A DNA stretch of 64,000 nucleotides from an uncultured Acetatifactor sp. (GTDB taxonomy: Bacteria > Bacillota > Clostridia > Lachnospirales > Lachnospiraceae): assembly GCA_947627535.1 (NCBI GenBank), contig CANQWM010000008.1:42724-106723 (forward strand), read 5' to 3'. A program made the position numbers and the translations under genes. The notes beneath the pieces were generated by a model that was not told the DNA's origin, did not search any database, and saw nothing but the letters and a program-made list of their open reading frames with translations. This document shows positions 17,260 through 25,091 of the stretch, one piece after another (the stretch's first letter is position 1; each line of letters begins with the position of its first letter).

Positions 17260-17272
17260 GCCGAAAAAAAGC

Positions 17273-17301
17273 TTGCATTTCCTGTATCAATATGGTAAAA
17301 T
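17273..17301 (+). promoter_or_regulatory. Sigma-A promoter for rplS
   Basis: TTGCAT, 17-base spacer, TAAAAT. Predicted start near 17308, leaving a leader of about 100 bases before rplS. Confidence 0.75.
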
Positions 17302-17307
17302 CTGAAT

Positions 17308-17409
17308 GTTGCTGAAAACGAGATGGTCCTCTGTTACCGATGGAACTCGTGAGACGTGTCCATAGACGTATTAAGAACATCCAATTTTTAAGTAAGAAGG
17401 AGGCTCACT
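17308..17409 (+). promoter_or_regulatory. Structured rplS leader, candidate L19 autoregulatory element
   Basis: About 100-nt untranslated leader with an ACGAG/CTCGT stem (around 17319-17350) followed by more pairing and AAGGAGG just before the start codon. Firmicutes commonly carry an L19 leader motif here; the match was judged by position and structure only. Confidence 0.45.
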
Positions 17410-17757
17410 ATGAGTGACATCATTAAGGAGATTGAGGCGGAACAGCTGAAGGAAAAGGTAGACGATTTCGCCGTCGGTGATACCGTAAGGGTTTACGGTA
17501 AGATTAAGGAGGGCGGCCGCGAGAGAATCCAGGTATTTGAAGGTGTTGTGTTAAAGCGCCAGGGCGGAAGCAACAGGGAGACCTTCACCGTGAGAAAGAA
17601 CTCCAACGGAATCGGCGTAGAAAAGACATGGCCCCTGCACTCCCCTAATGTGGAGAAGGTGGAGATCGTCAGAAAGGGTAAAGTAAGACGCGCAAAGCTG
17701 AATTACCTGAGAAACCGCGTCGGTAAGAAAGCCAAGGTAAAAGAACTGGTAAAGTAA
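17410..17757 (+). CDS. rplS: 50S ribosomal protein L19
   Basis: 115-residue L19 at the 30S-50S interface. Diagnostic stretches are [40 protein letters not shown] and [20 protein letters not shown]. Length is normal. AAGGAGG lies upstream. It has its own promoter and a strong downstream terminator, so it is probably monocistronic. Confidence 0.98.
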   Translation: MSDIIKEIEAEQLKEKVDDFAVGDTVRVYGKIKEGGRERIQVFEGVVLKRQGGSNRETFTVRKNSNGIGVEKTWPLHSPNVEKVEIVRKGKVRRAKLNYLRNRVGKKAKVKELVK

Positions 17758-17766
17758 GAGAAGGAC

Positions 17767-17800
17767 AAAAGGACAGTTACTTATGTAATTGTCCTTTTTT
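17767..17800 (+). terminator. Rho-independent terminator of rplS
   Basis: AAAAGGACAGTTAC pairs with GTAATTGTCCTTTT around TTAT, with one G-U pair, and ends in a T6 run. Strong intrinsic terminator. Confidence 0.93.
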
Positions 17801-17801
17801 G

Positions 17802-17830
17802 TTTTCATTTCTGAAATTATATGATATACT
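17802..17830 (+). promoter_or_regulatory. Promoter placing the transcription start at the lepB ATG
   Basis: TTTTCA (17802-17807), 17-base spacer, TATACT (17825-17830) with a TG one base upstream (extended -10). The expected start site, 7 bases downstream, coincides with the ATG at 17837, and no Shine-Dalgarno sequence is visible, suggesting a leaderless mRNA. Confidence 0.6.
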
Positions 17831-17836
17831 GGATTT

Positions 17837-18415
17837 ATGGCAAAAATTAGAGAACTGAGTTTTTACAGGAAGAAGAAAAAAATTAGCTCTGCGGTCGTCA
17901 GGGAAGTGTTCAGCTGGGTGATCGGCATTGTGGCCGCAATCTTCATCGCGGGAGTTTTGGTGTACTTCATGGGAATGACGACGAATGTGGTCGGAGTGTC
18001 CATGGAACCCACCTTGTATAATGAACAGAAAATTTACATCAATCGCTTTCTGTATGTGATATCTTCTCCGGACAGGGGGGATGTGGTGGTATTCCTGCCA
18101 AACGGCAATGAGAATGCCCACTACTATGTAAAGCGTGTGGTGGCTGTACCGGGCGACAGGATCATCGTGAAGGACGGCGTCCTTTATGTAAACGGACTGG
18201 AAAGTCCGTGGGTGACGGAACGGATTTTGGATGCCGGGTTGGCGGAAAACGAACTGACGCTGGAAAGCGGAGAGTATTTTTGTATTGGGGATAATCCCGG
18301 AAACAGCGAGGACAGCCGTTCCGCCAATATAGGCCTGGTAAAGGAGTCCGATATCATAGGAAAGGTCTGGTTCCGCGCCTCCTGTGAAGAACTGAGGCTG
18401 GGGTTTGTAAAATGA
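17837..18415 (+). CDS. lepB: Type I signal peptidase (first copy)
   Basis: 192 residues. Membrane serine protease releasing secreted proteins from their signal peptides. A basic cytoplasmic N terminus precedes one transmembrane helix (about 24-46). Catalytic Ser55 is in VSMEPTL, Lys99 in YYVKRVVAVPGD, and box E reads GDNPGNSEDSR. A second signal peptidase lies at 19329, on the far side of rbgA. The start lacks a ribosome-binding site. The gene overlaps rbgA by 4 bases. Confidence 0.93.
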   Translation: MAKIRELSFYRKKKKISSAVVREVFSWVIGIVAAIFIAGVLVYFMGMTTNVVGVSMEPTLYNEQKIYINRFLYVISSPDRGDVVVFLPNGNENAHYYVKRVVAVPGDRIIVKDGVLYVNGLESPWVTERILDAGLAENELTLESGEYFCIGDNPGNSEDSRSANIGLVKESDIIGKVWFRASCEELRLGFVK

Positions 18416-19290
18416 TGGCAGAAGCAGAAGAAAAAGAAAAAAAGAACCAAAACAGCTATCACTGGTATCCGGGGCATATGACCAAGGCAGTTCGCATGAT
18501 GCAGGAAAACATCGGGCTCGTCGATCTTGTCCTGGAACTTGCGGATGCCAGGATTCCGCAAAGCAGCCGGAATCCCGATATCGAAAGACTGGACGCCGGA
18601 AAGAGCAGGATCATACTTTTAAACAAGGCGGATCTTGCGGATCCTGAGTACAACAGACAGTGGACCGCTTTCTTTCGGGGAAAGGGGTTTTATGTGCTGG
18701 AGAGCAATGCAAAGACCGGCGCAGGACGAAAGGAACTGAATGATCTTGTGCAGGAGGTATGCCGGGAAAAGCTTGCACGCGACAGGAAGCGGGGGATCGT
18801 GAATCGTCCGGTGCGCGCTATGGTTGTGGGAATCCCCAACGTGGGGAAATCCACGTTTATTAACTCCCTGGCCGGAAAAGCCTGTACAAAAACAGGAAAC
18901 AAACCGGGAGTCACAAAGGGAAAGCAGTGGATCAGACTGAACAGGAGTCTGGAACTTCTGGATACGCCCGGGATCCTCTGGCCGAAATTTGAGGATGCGG
19001 ACGCGGGCATGAAGCTTGCGTTCATCGGTTCCATGAATGATGAGGTGATCCCTGTGGAAGAGATGGCCTGCGATCTGCTGGCGGTTCTGAGGGAATTTTA
19101 TCCGGAATCCTTGAGAGAGCGTTATCGTGTGGAATGGGGAGACAGCGGGGCGGAAACGCTGGAAGGGATCGCGCGGAGCAGAGGCTGTCTTGCCAGGGGG
19201 GAGAGCCTTGATCTGAGGAAGGCCTCCGGGATCCTGCTGGATGATTTCCGCGCCGGCAGGCTTGGAAAAATGACGCTGGAGCGGCCGTAA
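18412..19290 (+). CDS. rbgA: Ribosome biogenesis GTPase RbgA (YlqF)
   Basis: 292-residue circularly permuted GTPase needed for late 50S subunit assembly. Motif order is G4 (LLNKADLAD), G5 (SNAKTG), G1 (GIPNVGKST), G2 (T in KPGVTKG) and G3 (LLDTPGILWP), the permuted order of the YlqF/YawG family. The N-terminal WYPGHMTKAVRMM and the C-terminal RNA-binding helical domain are present. It is coupled to the upstream lepB by ATGA overlap. Confidence 0.96.
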   Translation: MMAEAEEKEKKNQNSYHWYPGHMTKAVRMMQENIGLVDLVLELADARIPQSSRNPDIERLDAGKSRIILLNKADLADPEYNRQWTAFFRGKGFYVLESNAKTGAGRKELNDLVQEVCREKLARDRKRGIVNRPVRAMVVGIPNVGKSTFINSLAGKACTKTGNKPGVTKGKQWIRLNRSLELLDTPGILWPKFEDADAGMKLAFIGSMNDEVIPVEEMACDLLAVLREFYPESLRERYRVEWGDSGAETLEGIARSRGCLARGESLDLRKASGILLDDFRAGRLGKMTLERP

Positions 19291-19328
19291 GGGTCTGATA
19301 TGTTCGGAACAGGAAAGGGTGGTGCGCC

Positions 19329-19892
19329 ATGAATAAAAGGCTGAAGGATATGATCAACACACTGCTGTATCTGCTGGGAGTGCTGTGCCTGACATATTTT
19401 GTGATCGCTTTTGTGGGGCAGAGGACCAGGGTTGACGGTGCTTCCATGGAAGAGACGCTTTACAACGGAGACAATCTGATCGTGGATAAGATCACTTACC
19501 GTTTCCGGGATCCGGAACGCTTTGAGATCATTGTTTTCCCGGTACAGTATGACAGGAGCAAGCTGTTTATCAAGCGTATTATAGGGCTGCCCGGCGAGAC
19601 CATACAGATCGATGCGGGAGGAAACATTTACATCGACGGGAAGGTTCTGCAGGAGGGATACGGGAAGGAGATCATCAGCCCGGACCACATTGGGATTGCC
19701 GGTGCACCCATCACACTCGGGGACGACGAGTATTTTGTCATGGGGGACAACCGCAACAACAGCTCCGACAGTCGTCTGGAAATAGTAGGCAATATCAAGA
19801 GAGAAGATATTATAGGGCGGGTGGTGCTGCGAATCTGGCCCCTGTCCCGCTTTGGATCGGTAGAAAGCGGGAAGAAAACAGTGGAAAACTAG
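19329..19892 (+). CDS. lepB: Type I signal peptidase (second copy)
   Basis: 187 residues with one N-terminal transmembrane helix (about 10-30). Catalytic Ser39 in GASMEETL and Lys82 in LFIKRIIGLPGE; box E is GDNRNNSSDSR. It is only distantly similar to the copy at 17837, so it is not a recent duplication; substrate specialisation is possible. Transcribed with rbgA and rnhB. Confidence 0.94.
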   Translation: MNKRLKDMINTLLYLLGVLCLTYFVIAFVGQRTRVDGASMEETLYNGDNLIVDKITYRFRDPERFEIIVFPVQYDRSKLFIKRIIGLPGETIQIDAGGNIYIDGKVLQEGYGKEIISPDHIGIAGAPITLGDDEYFVMGDNRNNSSDSRLEIVGNIKREDIIGRVVLRIWPLSRFGSVESGKKTVEN

Positions 19893-19906
19893 CTGAGGAG
19901 AGAAGT

Positions 19907-20680
19907 ATGGGTGATCTAAAAGGGATCGGAGAGATACGGGAGAGATTTCAGGCAGCTTGCGAAGATGAGCTGCCTGAATTGATTGAAGCCTACGAGGGGG
20001 ACCCCAGAACCGGAGTCGTCAAGCTATTGGAGAGCGCCAGAAGGCGTCTGCAGGCGCTTGCGCGGGAGCGGGAGCGCATCGAAAAGCTGAGGATTTACGA
20101 AGAGCAGTACGGGGAATGCGAGTATATCTGCGGCATTGATGAAGCGGGCAGGGGGCCGCTGGCCGGGCCGGTGGTAGCGGGGGCCGTGATCCTGCCGAAG
20201 GGATGCAGGATCCTGTATATAAATGATTCCAAGCAACTGTCCGAAAAAAAGAGAGAGGAGCTTTATGGGGTGATACAGGAAAAGGCGCTTGCCTGTGGCG
20301 TGGGATACGCAACGCCGGAGCGGATCGATCGGATCAATATTCTGCAGGCCACCTATGAGGCCATGCGGGACGCCGTCGCACAGCTTTCGCCGCAGCCTGA
20401 TATCCTGCTCAACGACGCCGTAACCATCCCGGGCATTTCCATCCGCCAGGTGCCTATCATCAAGGGGGATGCAAAGAGCCTCACCATCGGGGCGGCCAGC
20501 ATTGTGGCAAAGGTGGTAAGGGACCGGCTGATGCGGGAATATGACAGGGTCTTTCCGGAGTACGGATTTGCGGCAAACAAGGGATACGGCAGCGCCGCTC
20601 ATATTCAGGCCCTGAAAAAGTACGGGCCAACGCCGATACACAGAAGAAGCTTTATCAAAAATTTTACGGACGTACAGTAA
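19907..20680 (+). CDS. rnhB: Ribonuclease HII
   Basis: 257-residue manganese- or magnesium-dependent nuclease removing RNA from RNA-DNA hybrids and misincorporated ribonucleotides. The catalytic GIDEAGRGPLAGPVVAGA (Asp78, Glu79), INDSKQLSEKKRE and the later ILLNDAV/KGDAKSLTIGAASIVAKV motifs are intact. The about 70-residue N-terminal extension is typical of Firmicute RnhB. It sits after rbgA as in Bacillus. Confidence 0.96.
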   Translation: MGDLKGIGEIRERFQAACEDELPELIEAYEGDPRTGVVKLLESARRRLQALARERERIEKLRIYEEQYGECEYICGIDEAGRGPLAGPVVAGAVILPKGCRILYINDSKQLSEKKREELYGVIQEKALACGVGYATPERIDRINILQATYEAMRDAVAQLSPQPDILLNDAVTIPGISIRQVPIIKGDAKSLTIGAASIVAKVVRDRLMREYDRVFPEYGFAANKGYGSAAHIQALKKYGPTPIHRRSFIKNFTDVQ

Positions 20681-20715
20681 GACAGCAAAGCTGTTATGCC
20701 GCCTGGGGCGGCGGA

Positions 20716-22650
20716 ATGAGAGGACGCATGAAACTTAGAATGCCATGGGGAAACGTAGAGCAGGCGGGAAGCGCCGTCGGCGGCAAAAAAACGGGCGACG
20801 TCTCAAGGACGTCGAAATCTTCCGGGTGGGCGTCTTCCGCCGTTATCAACAGACAGATACGTTCTCTGGTGCCGGGACAGACCATCCGCGGGGAAATTCT
20901 CTCCAGAAACGGCAGCGACGTCCAGGTCAGACTTTCGGACGATTTGGTGCTGCAGGCCAAGATAGACCAGAATATGAATCTTGAGGTCGGAAAAAGCATG
21001 ACCTTTGAGGTCAGGAACAATGGAAGCGCGCTGACCTTAAGCCCCCTGTTTGAAAATATGTCGGCGGATGTGAATGTCCTGAAGGCGCTTGATATGGCGG
21101 GGCTTCCGGTGAACGACGCTTCTGTCTCCATGACGAGACAGCTGATGGAGGCAGGGCTTCCCGTGGACAGAAGCTCCCTTCAGCAGATCTATCGGGAGGT
21201 GGCTTCCTTTCCCCAGGCGGAGGTCTCCGATGTGGTGAATCTCCACAGGCTGGGGCTTCCGGTGAACGAGACGAACGTAAATCAGATGATCTCATACCGG
21301 AACCTGACGCATCAGATTCTGGACGGGATGGAGAGCATTCTGGAGACGCTGCCGGAGACGCTGGAGAACCTGGCGCAGGGGGACGATCTTTCGGGTCTTG
21401 CGGAGATGTACCGGGAACTGTTTGCGCTGGCGCGGGAGGGCGCGGAGGAGGGAATGCAGCCTCTGCCGGAGGGCGCCTTGCCGGAAGACGGCGGGGCCGG
21501 GACGGCTTTTGCCGCTTCGACAGCGGACGGCCAGCCGGACATGGCGGCGGGAACGGTTCCGGGAGCGCAGGCCCAGCCGGATGCGGTTTCCGGGGAGCAG
21601 GCGCCTGCCGGTCTGGGGAGTACGCCCGCGGCGGCTGCGGGAATCCTGCTGGAGGAATCCAAAGGCTGGGGAGCGGAGGCGCAGGCTGCAGGCGTTAGCG
21701 GCGGGGCGGAGATCCCCGCAGAGGAAATTTTTCCCGCCGGAGGGGAAGGAACGGGAGGTTCTGCGGTCATGACAGCGCAGGAGACCGGAGAGGCGTATGT
21801 TTCCGCCGTCGCTCGCCAGACCATATCCGAACAGCTTTTTCAGGTGCTGTCGGGCCTTGCGCTGGACGGGGAAGAGGTCCAGCAGCTGGCGGAAGAGATC
21901 AGGCAGTTCGGCCAGGGAAATGCAGACCCCCGCTCTTTTATGGAGACGGCAGGGAAGCTGCTGCAGGCGGCCCGCACCGTGGAAGGCGGAATACAGAATC
22001 TGCATCGTGTCTTTTCGGGGGATGCGTTCCGGAATCTTCTTTTGGATACGCTGAAGCGGAACTGGACGGTAAGCCCTGAGGAGCTGACGGAGAGCGGAAA
22101 GGTGGAGGAACTCTACCGGCGCATGGACAGACAGCTGAAGAGCCTCTCCCACGCGCTGGAGGCCGGCGGCGGGACGGAGAGCGCCGCCTTTCGGGCGGTT
22201 ACGTCCATGACCCAGAATATTGACTTCCTGAACCAGCTGAACCAGCTTTACGCCTATGTACAGCTTCCCCTGCATCTGCGCCAGGGGGACACCCAGGGGG
22301 AACTTTACGTCTATGCCAACAAGAAAAATCTGGCGGAAAATGACGGAAAGATCAGCGCGCTTCTGCATCTTGACATGGAGCATCTGGGGCCTGTGGATGT
22401 TTATGTGATGATGGAACAGGCAAAAGTCAGCACACGCTTTTATGTACAGGATGACGAGATGCTTGATTTCCTGGCGGCGCATATGCATATCCTGACGCAG
22501 CGCCTGGCGGAGCGAGGGTACGACTGCAGTTTTTCCCTGACGACAAGGGAGGAAGAGCAGGAGAAGGGTAAAAACAGCGGGATCAGACCGATCCTGGATC
22601 AGGAGAAGGGTGTGCTTGTCACACAGTATGCCTTTGACGTAAGAACGTGA
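20716..22650 (+). CDS. ylqG: FliK-like protein (YlqG type)
   Basis: 644 residues. The C-terminal about 110 residues resemble the flagellar hook-length control C-terminal domain (GELYVYANKKNLAENDG, LGPVDVYVMMEQAKVSTRF). The middle (about 240-370) is low-complexity, rich in Ala, Gly and Glu; the N-terminal part has an OB-like segment (IRGEILSRNGSDVQVRLSDD). It directly precedes the FlhB-like gene, matching the ylqG-ylqH pair after rnhB in Bacillus. No other flagellar genes occur in the window. Function unknown. ATG 20728 is an alternative start. Confidence 0.78.
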   Translation: MRGRMKLRMPWGNVEQAGSAVGGKKTGDVSRTSKSSGWASSAVINRQIRSLVPGQTIRGEILSRNGSDVQVRLSDDLVLQAKIDQNMNLEVGKSMTFEVRNNGSALTLSPLFENMSADVNVLKALDMAGLPVNDASVSMTRQLMEAGLPVDRSSLQQIYREVASFPQAEVSDVVNLHRLGLPVNETNVNQMISYRNLTHQILDGMESILETLPETLENLAQGDDLSGLAEMYRELFALAREGAEEGMQPLPEGALPEDGGAGTAFAASTADGQPDMAAGTVPGAQAQPDAVSGEQAPAGLGSTPAAAAGILLEESKGWGAEAQAAGVSGGAEIPAEEIFPAGGEGTGGSAVMTAQETGEAYVSAVARQTISEQLFQVLSGLALDGEEVQQLAEEIRQFGQGNADPRSFMETAGKLLQAARTVEGGIQNLHRVFSGDAFRNLLLDTLKRNWTVSPEELTESGKVEELYRRMDRQLKSLSHALEAGGGTESAAFRAVTSMTQNIDFLNQLNQLYAYVQLPLHLRQGDTQGELYVYANKKNLAENDGKISALLHLDMEHLGPVDVYVMMEQAKVSTRFYVQDDEMLDFLAAHMHILTQRLAERGYDCSFSLTTREEEQEKGKNSGIRPILDQEKGVLVTQYAFDVRT

Positions 22651-22669
22651 GAGGGGCGGGAGAAGGAGC

Positions 22670-22960
22670 ATGAGCGGCGAAAATAAGGGAAACAAGGTAA
22701 AACAGGCCATCGCACTGGAATATGACCCTTCCGATCAGGCGCCCAGAGTGGTTGCCAGCGGCCGGGGGATCCTGGCGGAGAAGATCATTGAAAAGGCCAA
22801 GGAGAGCGATGTCCCCATTCACCGGGACGACAAGCTTGCGGATACGCTTTCCCGGCTGGAGATCGGGGAGATGATTCCGCCGGAGCTGTATGAGGTTGTG
22901 GCGGAGATCCTGATATTTGTAGATTCCATGGATAAGATTAAGAGTAAGATAAAGGGGTAA
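22670..22960 (+). CDS. ylqH: FlhB cytoplasmic-domain-like protein (YlqH type)
   Basis: 96 residues resembling only the soluble C-terminal domain of the flagellar export switch protein FlhB (AIALEYDPSDQAPRVVASGR, KAKESDVPIHRDDKLADTL). It lacks the transmembrane part and the NPTH autocleavage motif. Adjacent to a FliK-like protein, which in flagella interacts with FlhB, so the two may form a complex. Strong coupling: 19 bp from ylqG and 3 bp to yraN. Confidence 0.88.
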   Translation: MSGENKGNKVKQAIALEYDPSDQAPRVVASGRGILAEKIIEKAKESDVPIHRDDKLADTLSRLEIGEMIPPELYEVVAEILIFVDSMDKIKSKIKG

Positions 22961-22963
22961 CGC

Positions 22964-23326
22964 TTGAACAAAAGGGCGGCGGGAGCGGAGAGAGAGCAGC
23001 AGGCTGCGGAATATCTGGAACGCCATGGCATGAGAATATGGGAGAGAAATTACAGGTGCCGGCAGGGAGAGGTTGACCTGATCGGCTGGCATCAGGGATA
23101 TCTTGTGTTTGTGGAGGTAAAATACAGAAAGGACGCGGGGAAAGGGTATGCGCTGGAGGCAGTGGACGCGGGAAAACAAAGACGGATCTGCCGGACGGCG
23201 GATTTTTACCGGTACAGTCACGGCCTGGGGGACAACATCGGCGTGAGATATGATGTGGTGGCCATTCAGGGGGAAGAGATCTGCTGGATCCGGGACGCTT
23301 TCCCGCACAGGTACGCGGGAAGATAG
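22964..23326 (+). CDS. yraN: YraN family (UPF0102) nuclease-like protein
   Basis: 120 residues with a PD-(D/E)XK-like core: RQGEVDLIGWHQGYLVFVEV followed by K, preceded by AAEYLERHGMRIWERNYRC. The family is predicted to act on Holliday-junction-like DNA, but its function is not settled. TTG 22964 is used as start, with GGGG(T) 5 bases upstream; no ATG is available near the conserved N terminus. Confidence 0.92.
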   Translation: MNKRAAGAEREQQAAEYLERHGMRIWERNYRCRQGEVDLIGWHQGYLVFVEVKYRKDAGKGYALEAVDAGKQRRICRTADFYRYSHGLGDNIGVRYDVVAIQGEEICWIRDAFPHRYAGR

Positions 23327-23379
23327 AAATTGGGCTTCTGGGATGGGATAACAGAAAAAGGCGGAAAGAAAGGAAAACA

Positions 23380-24336
23380 ATGGAGCGGTTAGAGCGTGAC
23401 GATAGGAGGGCGGGGGAAGTGCTCCGGCAGAACGGCGCCGTTCTTTCGACGGGAGAAGAACTGGCATACCTGACCTTTCCGTCTCTGGAAGAGACGGGAA
23501 TTGCAGAGCACCTTATTACAACCAGAACGGGCGGCGTAAGCCGGGGAGAGTTTTCCGCCATGAACGTGGGCCTGTCCAGAGGGGACAGGGAAGAGGATGT
23601 CAGGGAGAACTTCCGGCGCGTCGGCGAGGTCATGGGCTGTGCCCTGGAGGATATGGTCCTGGCCCGGCAGACCCACACCACCAATATCCGGCATGTGACG
23701 GCCCAAGACAGGGGAAAAGGGATTGTGAGGCCGTTTGATTATCAGGATGTGGACGGCCTGATCACGGACGAACCCGGTCTTGTTCTTGTGACCACGTTTG
23801 CGGACTGCGTCCCGTTATTGTTTGTGGACCCGGTCCGGAGGGCCGTTGGGTCCGCTCATTCCGGCTGGCGGGGCACCGCGGGCCGGATGGGGGAACATAT
23901 GGTAAGGGCGATGGGGGATGCCTTCGGCTCCAGACCGGAGGATCTTCTGGCGGCCATCGGACCGTCCATCTGCCAGGAATGCTACGAGGTGAGCGACGAT
24001 GTGGCCCGGGAATTTGCGGATGCTGACCGGGGAACGGAATCGCTTCGCAGGGAACTGTCTGACAGCGGACGCTTCCGGACGGGGGAAAACGGAGAACCGC
24101 CGAAGGTTTTAACGCCCGGGAAACGGCCGGGGAAATATCAGCTGGATCTCTGGCTGGCGAATTATCTGATCTTGAGACAGGCGGGTATTCCGGGCGAAAA
24201 GATTGCAGTCACCGATATCTGCACCTGTCACAACAGCGCCTGTCTGTTCTCTCATCGGGCCAGCGGGGGAAGGCGGGGGGCGATGGGTGTTTTTCTCGGG
24301 CTGCGAAGGATGCGGCAGAAAGACGATTTAAGCTGA
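23380..24336 (+). CDS. pgeF: Peptidoglycan editing factor PgeF (YfiH, purine nucleoside phosphorylase-type multicopper-like fold)
   Basis: 318 residues. Zinc-binding motifs of the YfiH family are present: QTHTTNIR, TFADCVPLLFVD and GSAHSGWRGTAGRMG, followed by AIGPSICQECYEVS and TCHNSACLFSHR. Members have been shown to act as nucleoside phosphorylases or deaminases and, in Escherichia coli, as a muropeptide editing enzyme; older annotations say laccase. It starts with GAAAGGA upstream and has a 40-residue N-terminal extension before the core. Confidence 0.93.
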   Translation: MERLERDDRRAGEVLRQNGAVLSTGEELAYLTFPSLEETGIAEHLITTRTGGVSRGEFSAMNVGLSRGDREEDVRENFRRVGEVMGCALEDMVLARQTHTTNIRHVTAQDRGKGIVRPFDYQDVDGLITDEPGLVLVTTFADCVPLLFVDPVRRAVGSAHSGWRGTAGRMGEHMVRAMGDAFGSRPEDLLAAIGPSICQECYEVSDDVAREFADADRGTESLRRELSDSGRFRTGENGEPPKVLTPGKRPGKYQLDLWLANYLILRQAGIPGEKIAVTDICTCHNSACLFSHRASGGRRGAMGVFLGLRRMRQKDDLS

Positions 24337-24376
24337 TACGAAAAAGCCGTCTGCCGGCGGCGGGAAAGAGGGCATT

Positions 24377-25069
24377 ATGGCGAATATACTGGTTTGTGAC
24401 GACGACAGAGAGATTGTGGATGCCATTGAGATTTACTTAAGTCAGGATGGATACCATATTTTTAAGGCATACGATGGGGAGCAGGCCATTGCGCTGCTGA
24501 AGCGGGAGGAAATCCATCTTCTGATCATGGATATCATGATGCCGAAGCTGGACGGGATCAGGGCGACCCTGAAGATAAGGGAATACAGCAGTATTCCCAT
24601 CATCATCCTGAGCGCCCGCTCCGAAGATACAGACAAGATCCTGGGGCTTAACATCGGCGCGGACGATTATATTACAAAGCCCTTCAATCCTCTGGAGCTG
24701 GCGGCCCGGGTAAAATCCAATCTGCGCCGTTATACGTCTCTGGGAAGCCTGAATTCGGAAAACAAATCCGTCTATCAGGCGGGCGGCCTTATCATAAACG
24801 ACGATACGAAACAGGTCACCGTGGACGGCGAGCCTGTGAAGCTGACGCCGATTGAGTACAATATTCTGCTGCTTCTCATGAAAAATCAGGGCAGGGTGTT
24901 TTCCATTGACCAGATCTATGAAAATATCTGGAATGAGGACGCTGTAGGCGCCGACAATACGGTGGCGGTCCATATCCGCCACATACGGGAGAAGATAGAG
25001 ATCAATCCCAGAGAGCCGAGATACCTGAAGGTGGTCTGGGGCGTGGGGTATAAGATAGACAGACAGTAA
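24377..25069 (+). CDS. OmpR/PhoB-family response regulator
   Basis: 230 residues. Receiver domain with acidic pocket CDDD, phosphoacceptor Asp52 (MDIMMPKLDG) and TKPFNP lysine; C-terminal winged-helix DNA-binding domain (LTPIEYNILLLLMKNQGRVF, VAVHIRHIREKIE). The VanR/PhoP-like sequence and following histidine kinase indicate a two-component system. Regulated genes are not evident. Confidence 0.96.
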   Translation: MANILVCDDDREIVDAIEIYLSQDGYHIFKAYDGEQAIALLKREEIHLLIMDIMMPKLDGIRATLKIREYSSIPIIILSARSEDTDKILGLNIGADDYITKPFNPLELAARVKSNLRRYTSLGSLNSENKSVYQAGGLIINDDTKQVTVDGEPVKLTPIEYNILLLLMKNQGRVFSIDQIYENIWNEDAVGADNTVAVHIRHIREKIEINPREPRYLKVVWGVGYKIDRQ

Positions 25070-25091
25070 TTTCCGGAGGGAACGGCGGGAG

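Noticed and set aside
21292..22710. Minus-strand open frame of 472 codons
   Set aside because: Fully antisense to the FliK-like gene; open only because of that gene's high-GC codon usage.
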